Source: Mariprofundus sp.
GTDB taxonomy: Bacteria > Pseudomonadota > Zetaproteobacteria > Mariprofundales > Mariprofundaceae
Length of the DNA stretch: 20,364 nucleotides
Assembly: GCA_030951095.1 (NCBI GenBank)
Contig: JAUZQI010000193.1
Coordinates: 1 to 20,364, forward strand
Reading direction: 5' to 3'
Positions 15,977-20,364 of the stretch are shown here, piece by piece; positions within the stretch are counted from its first letter, which is position 1; the number at the start of each line of letters is the position of its first letter. The translations under genes and the position numbers were made by a program. The notes below the pieces were generated by a model, which made no database searches, had not been told where the DNA came from, and worked only from the letters and a program-made list of their open reading frames with translations.

Positions 15977-16459
15977 ATGGCAACCTTGTTAATTTTGTTT
16001 GTTCTGATTGTGATAGGGACATTTTCTGCGGGCATTTATTCGCATAAAGCGCCGGCGTCCGGACTGATTGATGGCAAGCTCACCCCCTGCCCGGACAAAC
16101 CCAACTGTGTGTGCAGCGAGTATGAAACGGCTAATGCCCAAAACAAAATTCTGCCGCTATCCACCGCAGGAATGGATGATTCCACGGCCTGGGCTAACCT
16201 GATTGCCGCGGTGAAGGTCAGTGGCGGATCAATTCAACAGCACAGTGACATCTATCTGCATGCAATATTCACGTCTTCCCTGTTTCGGTTTGTGGATGAT
16301 TTTGAAGCACGGCTGGATACTGAAAACAGGAAAATACATATCCGTTCGGCATCACGTGTAGGTCACTCTGATCTTGAGGTGAATCGCAAAAGGGTCGAGA
16401 AAATTCGGCGCGAATACGATAATCATTCACCACGAAGAAAAGTCCAGGTTATCCAGTAG
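15977..16459 (+). CDS. DUF1499 family protein, membrane-anchored
   Basis: A 160-residue protein of uncharacterised family DUF1499. Residues 1-20 (ATLLILFVLIVIGTFSAGI) form a membrane anchor or uncleaved signal. The family core follows: LTPCPDKPNCVCSEY at 35-49 with three cysteines, AWANLIAAVK near 71-80, the strand HAIFTSSLFRFVDDFEARLD at 95-114, and the closing signature RSASRVGHSDLEVNRKRVE at 123-141. The start at 15977 was chosen because the domain begins soon after and ACAGG lies 4 nt upstream. The frame is open 50 codons further up to 15827, but that part is read from the repeat element and is not protein-like. The ribosome site lies within the right arm of that element, so its expression may depend on the insertion. 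Function is unknown. Confidence 0.88.
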   Translation: MATLLILFVLIVIGTFSAGIYSHKAPASGLIDGKLTPCPDKPNCVCSEYETANAQNKILPLSTAGMDDSTAWANLIAAVKVSGGSIQQHSDIYLHAIFTSSLFRFVDDFEARLDTENRKIHIRSASRVGHSDLEVNRKRVEKIRREYDNHSPRRKVQVIQ

Positions 16460-16534
16460 CACAAACAGCGGCTAGTTTAAATTGTCTCAGATTTTCAGAA
16501 AACCCCTATGCGCCTTGATGGTTGATTAACGTTG

Positions 16535-16557
16535 TTCGCCAAGGGCAATTAACGGCC
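16535..16557 (+). repeat. 23-bp inverted repeat, left copy
   Basis: The core CCAAGGGCAATTAACGGCC and the preceding TTCG are matched perfectly in reverse at 17080-17102. Outward of the core, similarity continues weakly for ~17 nt (11 of 17, and most mismatches are transitions). Within this copy ATTAACG also occurs twice, 23 bp apart (16525 and 16548). It lies 76 nt past the DUF1499 stop. Confidence 0.8.
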
Positions 16558-16717
16558 TTCGATTCAAGCGGTCATTCAGCGATAGGTGCAGATTTGTGTC
16601 TCCGTTATGATTCGAAATAAATAGGAAATAGATTTTTTTGGTAAAAGGGGGAATACTTTACTTATATTCTGAGAAGGAGAATGATCACGGCTTCAAGTAA
16701 TAGGTGGAGGCGAGCTA

Positions 16718-16939
16718 ATGGGTTTTCTGGATAAAAAAATCGAACTTAATGTACTTACTTTAATTCTTATTGTTGTCGGCACGGGTGTTATGTCAGCGCA
16801 CATTGCCCAGAGCGAATTTGGCGTCCAGAGCATCCCTGAAATCGTTGCAGTGATTGGGCTTGCTCTGGTTGGCTTGGGTATCTGGATGTTTCTTGGGCTG
16901 TTCCAGCAATTGTACGGCAAAAAAACAGAAGAAAATTAA
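16718..16939 (+). CDS. Small two-helix membrane protein, family not recognised
   Basis: A 73-residue protein. A charged N-terminus (MGFLDKKIEL) leads into a first helix at ~11-29 (NVLTLILIVVGTGVMSAHI), a short polar loop (AQSEFGVQSIPE), and a second helix at ~42-62 (EIVAVIGLALVGLGIWMFLG). The tail is hydrophilic (YGKKTEEN). A good ribosome site, GGAGG 7 nt upstream of the ATG, supports expression. I do not recognise the family. It stands alone, inside a 23-bp perfect inverted repeat (16535-16557 and 17080-17102), between DUF1499 and the PDH genes that converge on it. Toxin, stress or respiratory-complex accessory roles are all open; nothing visible chooses among them. Confidence 0.75.
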   Translation: MGFLDKKIELNVLTLILIVVGTGVMSAHIAQSEFGVQSIPEIVAVIGLALVGLGIWMFLGLFQQLYGKKTEEN

Positions 16940-17079
16940 GGAAGAACCTCGGATTTTCTGACTTATTCAGAGCCCTGCCCCTACTTAGATATCAGGTTCA
17001 GGACGTGTAAACCGTCTCCGATTTACTAGGTGGTTCATATCTTTACCCTTAAAAGTCAAAATATTAAATGTCTGCTTTT

Positions 17080-17102
17080 GGCCGTTAATTGCCCTTGGCG
17101 AA
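17080..17102 (-). repeat. 23-bp inverted repeat, right copy
   Basis: GGCCGTTAATTGCCCTTGG plus CGAA, the exact reverse complement of the left copy at 16535-16557. The pair spans 568 bp. This copy lies ~85 nt past the lpdA stop. No T-run or hairpin is attached, so it is not a terminator. Confidence 0.8.
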
Positions 17103-17188
17103 TGACGTTTATTGACTATATCTGGCTGGACACGCTAGGGATCAGCGGCTAATCATGGTCAGTAAGGATGTCTCATACCCTGCACTTT

Positions 17189-19042
17189 TTAGATATGAAT
17201 GGCGCGATCATCGGAATCGAGTACGGATTCGTGGATCATTTCCGATAAAGTCGGATGCGGGAACATATGGTGCGCCAGCTCCGCTTCTGTGGTTTCCAGT
17301 GTTTTGGCGACACCAAGTGATACAATCATTTCGGTCGCTTCTGCACCGACAATATGTGCCCCGAGCAATTCTCCGGTCTCGGCATGGAAGATAGTTTTCA
17401 CCATGCCATCTGTTTCTGCAAGCCCCATGGCTTTGCCATTGGTGTTGTAAGACATGCGGCCGACTTTGTACGGAATGCCTTCTTCCTTGCACTGGGTTTC
17501 AGTTTTACCGCATGAACCCACCTGTGGCTGACAATAGGTACAACCAGGCACATTGCCGTAGTCCACTTTATGGGGATGTTTCCCGGCAATTGCCTCGACA
17601 CAGACAATACCTTCATGGCTGGCCACATGCGCCAGAGCAGGCGCACCCACCACATCGCCAATAGCATATATGCCGGCATGATCAGTGCGATACCAGTCAT
17701 CCACCTCAATAGTATTGCGATCGATTTTCATGGATGTGTTGTCGGCTCCTATCTGATCGGTATTGCCAATGATGCCGACGGCGACCAGACAGGCATCACC
17801 TTCGATGGTTGTCTGCTTGCCCTTGGCTTCATATTCCACCACGGCTTTGCCATCGACATTTTTGGCTGAAGACACCATGGCAGTTGTAATGATTTTGATT
17901 TTCTGTTTCTTGAATGAACGCGCCACAATTTTGGAAATCTCATGGTCTTCCAGCGGCAGAATCTGGTCGGCCGCTTCAATCACAGTGACATCGGAACCCA
18001 TGGCATTATAGAAATAGGCGAACTCCATGCCGATGGCGCCGCTTCCGATTACCACCAGCTTCGCGGGCAACGCTTTCGGAGCCAGTGCCTGCTTGTAAGT
18101 GATGATAACGTCGTTATCGACGTCCATACCCGGAAATGCCCGTGCATGCGCACCGGTTGCAACAATCACGTGTTTGGCGGTCACCTGCGTTGAATTGCCC
18201 TTGGCATCTTTCACCATCAGCTTGTTGTCAGACTCAAAAGAAGCAACGCCTTCGATGTGTTCCACCTTGTTTTTCTTGAACAGGAAACCGATACCGTTAT
18301 TCAGTTTGGCTGAAATCGCCCGCGAACGGGTTACGGCTTTATCCAGATCGGGATTGGCTTCGCTCACACCCAGCCCCAGCGCATCCCCGCTGTGCTGGAT
18401 GATATTGATCACTTCAGCTGTACGCAGCAACGCTTTGGTCGGGATGCAGCCCCAGTTCAGGCAGATGCCTCCGAGATGGGTGGATTCAATACACGCCACT
18501 TTCAACCCCAGCTGTGCGGCACGAATGGCTGCCACATAACCACCGGGGCCAGCTCCAATGACGACCACATCATATTCACCATCGGCATTGAACAGGCCGG
18601 ACGATTTAAGGTTCAATTCGGTTTCTTCTTCAATAACGGCTTCCGCATTATGTACAGCATGTCCGATTTTAGCAGCGGCTTGCGCTTCAGGGGCTGTTTC
18701 TGCCGCTAGTGCTGCAGCCTCTTCCGCCGGAGCATCCACATCTGCCTCGGCCATTGTTTCAACACCGGAACTTTGGGGTAGATAATCGGCAGGCACATCT
18801 TCACCATCTTCGGCAATGACGGCAATCGCCGCCCCAACCGGCACAATGGATCCTTCCGGCGAAAGGATTTTATGCAATACACCTTCATCAACGACTTCCA
18901 TTTCCATGGTTGCCTTATCCGTTTCCACTTCGGCCATTACTTCACCGGAAACCAGGTCATCACCCTCTTTTTTTAACCAGCGGGCAATTTTACCTTCCGT
19001 CATGGTCGGTGATAACTGGGTCATAAATACATCAATCGGCAT
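17189..19042 (-). CDS. lpdA: Dihydrolipoamide dehydrogenase (E3) with N-terminal lipoyl domain
   Basis: E3 of the pyruvate dehydrogenase complex: it reoxidises dihydrolipoamide with NAD+ via FAD. It has 617 residues against ~470 for ordinary E3. The extra part is a lipoyl domain (1-~80, lipoyl lysine K43 in ETDKATMEM) and an Ala/Glu/Pro-rich linker (~90-150). The E3 core has the FAD site VVVIGAGPGGYVAAI at ~159, the redox disulfide C194/C199 (GGICLNWGCIPTK), the NAD fold LVVIGSGAIGMEF, YAIGDVVGAPALAH, and the catalytic His-Glu in FPHPTLSEMIHE. Unusually, C501, C504, C511 and C518 cluster in CTYCQPQVGSCGKTETQC, where most E3 have no such set. Start: GAGG 7 nt upstream of 19042. It follows the E2 gene by 86 nt in the same operon. 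Confidence 0.96.
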   Translation of the reverse strand: MPIDVFMTQLSPTMTEGKIARWLKKEGDDLVSGEVMAEVETDKATMEMEVVDEGVLHKILSPEGSIVPVGAAIAVIAEDGEDVPADYLPQSSGVETMAEADVDAPAEEAAALAAETAPEAQAAAKIGHAVHNAEAVIEEETELNLKSSGLFNADGEYDVVVIGAGPGGYVAAIRAAQLGLKVACIESTHLGGICLNWGCIPTKALLRTAEVINIIQHSGDALGLGVSEANPDLDKAVTRSRAISAKLNNGIGFLFKKNKVEHIEGVASFESDNKLMVKDAKGNSTQVTAKHVIVATGAHARAFPGMDVDNDVIITYKQALAPKALPAKLVVIGSGAIGMEFAYFYNAMGSDVTVIEAADQILPLEDHEISKIVARSFKKQKIKIITTAMVSSAKNVDGKAVVEYEAKGKQTTIEGDACLVAVGIIGNTDQIGADNTSMKIDRNTIEVDDWYRTDHAGIYAIGDVVGAPALAHVASHEGIVCVEAIAGKHPHKVDYGNVPGCTYCQPQVGSCGKTETQCKEEGIPYKVGRMSYNTNGKAMGLAETDGMVKTIFHAETGELLGAHIVGAEATEMIVSLGVAKTLETTEAELAHHMFPHPTLSEMIHESVLDSDDRAIHI

Positions 19043-19064
19043 GTCAAAACCTCAAATAAATAAT

Positions 19065-19097
19065 GAACCACAAAGACACTAAAACACAAAGATAAGC
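19065..19097. repeat. Degenerate 'ACCACAAAGACAC' intergenic repeat
   Basis: The 86-nt E2-E3 spacer contains AACCACAAAGACACTAAAAC followed by ACAAAG. This looks like a decayed copy of the TTCACCACGAAGACACGAAG-type sequence that I recall from the intergenic DNA of many bacteria. Shorter related fragments (GAATTCACCACA) occur at 3609-3620 and 14727-14738. Confidence 0.35.
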
Positions 19098-19128
19098 GAA
19101 TCATGTTTTACGTCTTCATGGTGAGAAA

Positions 19129-20364
19129 TTAAATAAGCACACCCGCAGGGAGCTCAATATGTTTTTTCAGCGCGGCCAGGAATTCAGCCCCTACCGCACC
19201 ATCGACGACACGGTGATCGCAGGAAAGGGTCAGTGTCATCATCTTTTTGATGGTGACCCTGCCATTTTCGGCAACCGCACGTTCATCCGTGCCTCCCACG
19301 GCCAGAATTGCACCTTCGGGTGGATTAACGATGGCGGCAAACTGTTTGACGCCGTACATACCGAGATTGGAAATCGAGAACGTACCCCCGGAATATTCTT
19401 CCGGCTTCAGTTCGCCAGCGCGTGCACGACCGGCCAGCTCTTTTACTTCGGCAGAAATGGCGGTAATACCTTTCTGTTCGGCAAAGCGAATCACCGGTGT
19501 GATCAGGCCGCCGTCGATGGCGACAGCCACTGAGATATGTGCATGTTTATGCATCAGTGTATCTGAATCTGTCCAGCTGGCATTGGCTGCCGGCACGTCT
19601 GTTAATGCTTTGGCAACCGCTTTGATGATGAAGTCATTGACGCTAAGCCTGAGTGCACCATCAGCCGCTTCATTGAGCTGAGCGCGCAGATCCATCAGGC
19701 GATCCATGCTCGCATCCACACTCAGATAGAAGTGCGGCACCTGCTGTTTGGATTCGGACAAACGGCGGGCAATAGCCTTGCGCATCATGGAATTTTCTAC
19801 TCGATCGTATTCGTCAGCATGGTATGGCAGCGGCCCTTGCGGCAGCGGGCGCAACGGTGGCGGTGCCACAGTAGCTGTTGGGCCACCCAGACTGATGCCG
19901 CGTCTGGAAGCGTTTTCAATATCGGTTTTGACAATACGCCCGTTCGGGCCGCTGCCCTGTATAGCAGCAAGGTTGATGCCTTTCTGTTTGGCCAGCCGGC
20001 GTGCCAGCGGGCTGGCTTTAATTCGGCCCTGTCGGACAATCGGTGCAGGTGCTGATTCTACGGATGCTGGCGCTGCAGGTGGCGCTGTTTCAGCAACAGG
20101 TTCCGCTGCCTCGGCGCTTTCCCTGGTTTCAATTGCAGTGTCTCCGACATTTTCAGGGGCATAATCGGCAGGCACTTCTTCACCGTCTTCGGCAATCACG
20201 GCAATGGCGGTGCCAACGGCTACAGTGGAGCCTTCGGGGGAGAGAATTTTGTGCATCACACCTTCATCAACCACTTCCATTTCCATGGTCGCTTTGTCGG
20301 TTTCCACTTCGGCCATGATTTCACCGGATTCCAGCGTATCACCTTCCTTTTTCAACCATCGGGC
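19129..20364 (-). CDS. aceF: Pyruvate dehydrogenase E2, dihydrolipoyllysine acetyltransferase (N-terminus beyond window)
   Basis: E2 core of the pyruvate dehydrogenase complex: moves the acetyl group from lipoyl-lysine to CoA. 411 residues are visible, and the frame is open at the right edge, where only about the first 18 residues of the lipoyl domain should be missing. Order: a lipoyl domain with the lysine in ETDKATMEM; a Pro/Ala/Glu linker (AAEPVAETAPPAAPA); the E3/E1-binding domain (IKASPLARRLAKQKGINLAA to GRIVKTDIEN); a second linker; and the catalytic domain with FYLSVDASMDRLMDLRAQL, GGTFSISNLGMYG and the active-site motif DHRVVDGAVGAEF. At least one lipoyl domain is present; others may lie outside. 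The visible TTG at 20355 is inside the lipoyl domain and is not the start. E1 presumably lies upstream, outside the window. Confidence 0.95.
   Translation of the reverse strand, partial: ARWLKKEGDTLESGEIMAEVETDKATMEMEVVDEGVMHKILSPEGSTVAVGTAIAVIAEDGEEVPADYAPENVGDTAIETRESAEAAEPVAETAPPAAPASVESAPAPIVRQGRIKASPLARRLAKQKGINLAAIQGSGPNGRIVKTDIENASRRGISLGGPTATVAPPPLRPLPQGPLPYHADEYDRVENSMMRKAIARRLSESKQQVPHFYLSVDASMDRLMDLRAQLNEAADGALRLSVNDFIIKAVAKALTDVPAANASWTDSDTLMHKHAHISVAVAIDGGLITPVIRFAEQKGITAISAEVKELAGRARAGELKPEEYSGGTFSISNLGMYGVKQFAAIVNPPEGAILAVGGTDERAVAENGRVTIKKMMTLTLSCDHRVVDGAVGAEFLAALKKHIELPAGVLI

Noticed and set aside
16521..17119. Integron gene cassette with attC-like ends around the small membrane gene
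   Set aside because: Cassette sites recur as direct repeats with paired core sites. Here the repeats are inverted, lack the paired cores, and no integrase is present.
1..20364. CRISPR array, tRNA, rRNA or prophage genes
   Set aside because: No regularly spaced repeats, no recognisable tRNA or rRNA sequence and no phage or transposase protein were found in reading the window.

Overview
The window is chromosomal DNA from a Gram-negative bacterium, probably a proteobacterium. The signs are a lipoprotein c-type cytochrome, signal peptides with typical lipobox or AXA sites, SthA, glutathione-type GloA, and a pyruvate dehydrogenase E3 with an N-terminal lipoyl domain. G+C looks close to 50% by eye. 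Having both a pyruvate:ferredoxin oxidoreductase and a pyruvate dehydrogenase suggests a facultative or microaerophilic lifestyle. A zetaproteobacterium (Mariprofundus-like) or a gammaproteobacterium would fit, but the sequence alone does not settle the taxon. No phage, CRISPR, tRNA, rRNA or transposase gene was seen.

Layout. 1-1816 (minus): purC followed by a YrbG-type Ca2+/Na+ antiporter that runs off the left edge. 2016-3598 (plus): a KefB-like cation:proton antiporter without a regulatory RCK domain, then gloA, a likely methylglyoxal/electrophile-defence pair. 3635-6301 (minus): an exported LCAT-type lipase/acyltransferase, then an alpha/beta-hydrolase-OsmC fusion. 6577-7731 (minus): a lipoprotein with a long coiled coil and a C-terminal class I cytochrome c. 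7873-14527 (minus): a tight three-gene redox operon of an Fe-S/FAD NAD(P)H oxidoreductase (GltD-like), a 1198-residue pyruvate:ferredoxin oxidoreductase and the soluble transhydrogenase SthA. Together they could carry electrons from pyruvate through ferredoxin to NADPH and NADH. 15003-15557 (minus): an exported SYLF-domain protein with a clear intrinsic terminator. 15977-16459 (plus): a DUF1499 protein. 16718-16939 (plus): a 73-residue two-helix membrane protein. 17189 to the right edge (minus): pyruvate dehydrogenase E2 (partial) and a lipoyl-domain-bearing E3.

The intergenic DNA between 14.5 and 17.2 kb is unusually structured. It holds (i) a 161-bp near-perfect palindromic element with 18-bp terminal inverted repeats and flanking ATTA duplications, a MITE-like insertion; (ii) a 267-bp element that folds as an outer stem with two inner hairpins and abuts the DUF1499 start codon; and (iii) a 23-bp perfect inverted repeat bracketing the small membrane-protein gene. 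These three, the coiled-coil cytochrome lipoprotein and the PFOR/oxidoreductase/transhydrogenase operon are the parts most worth following up.
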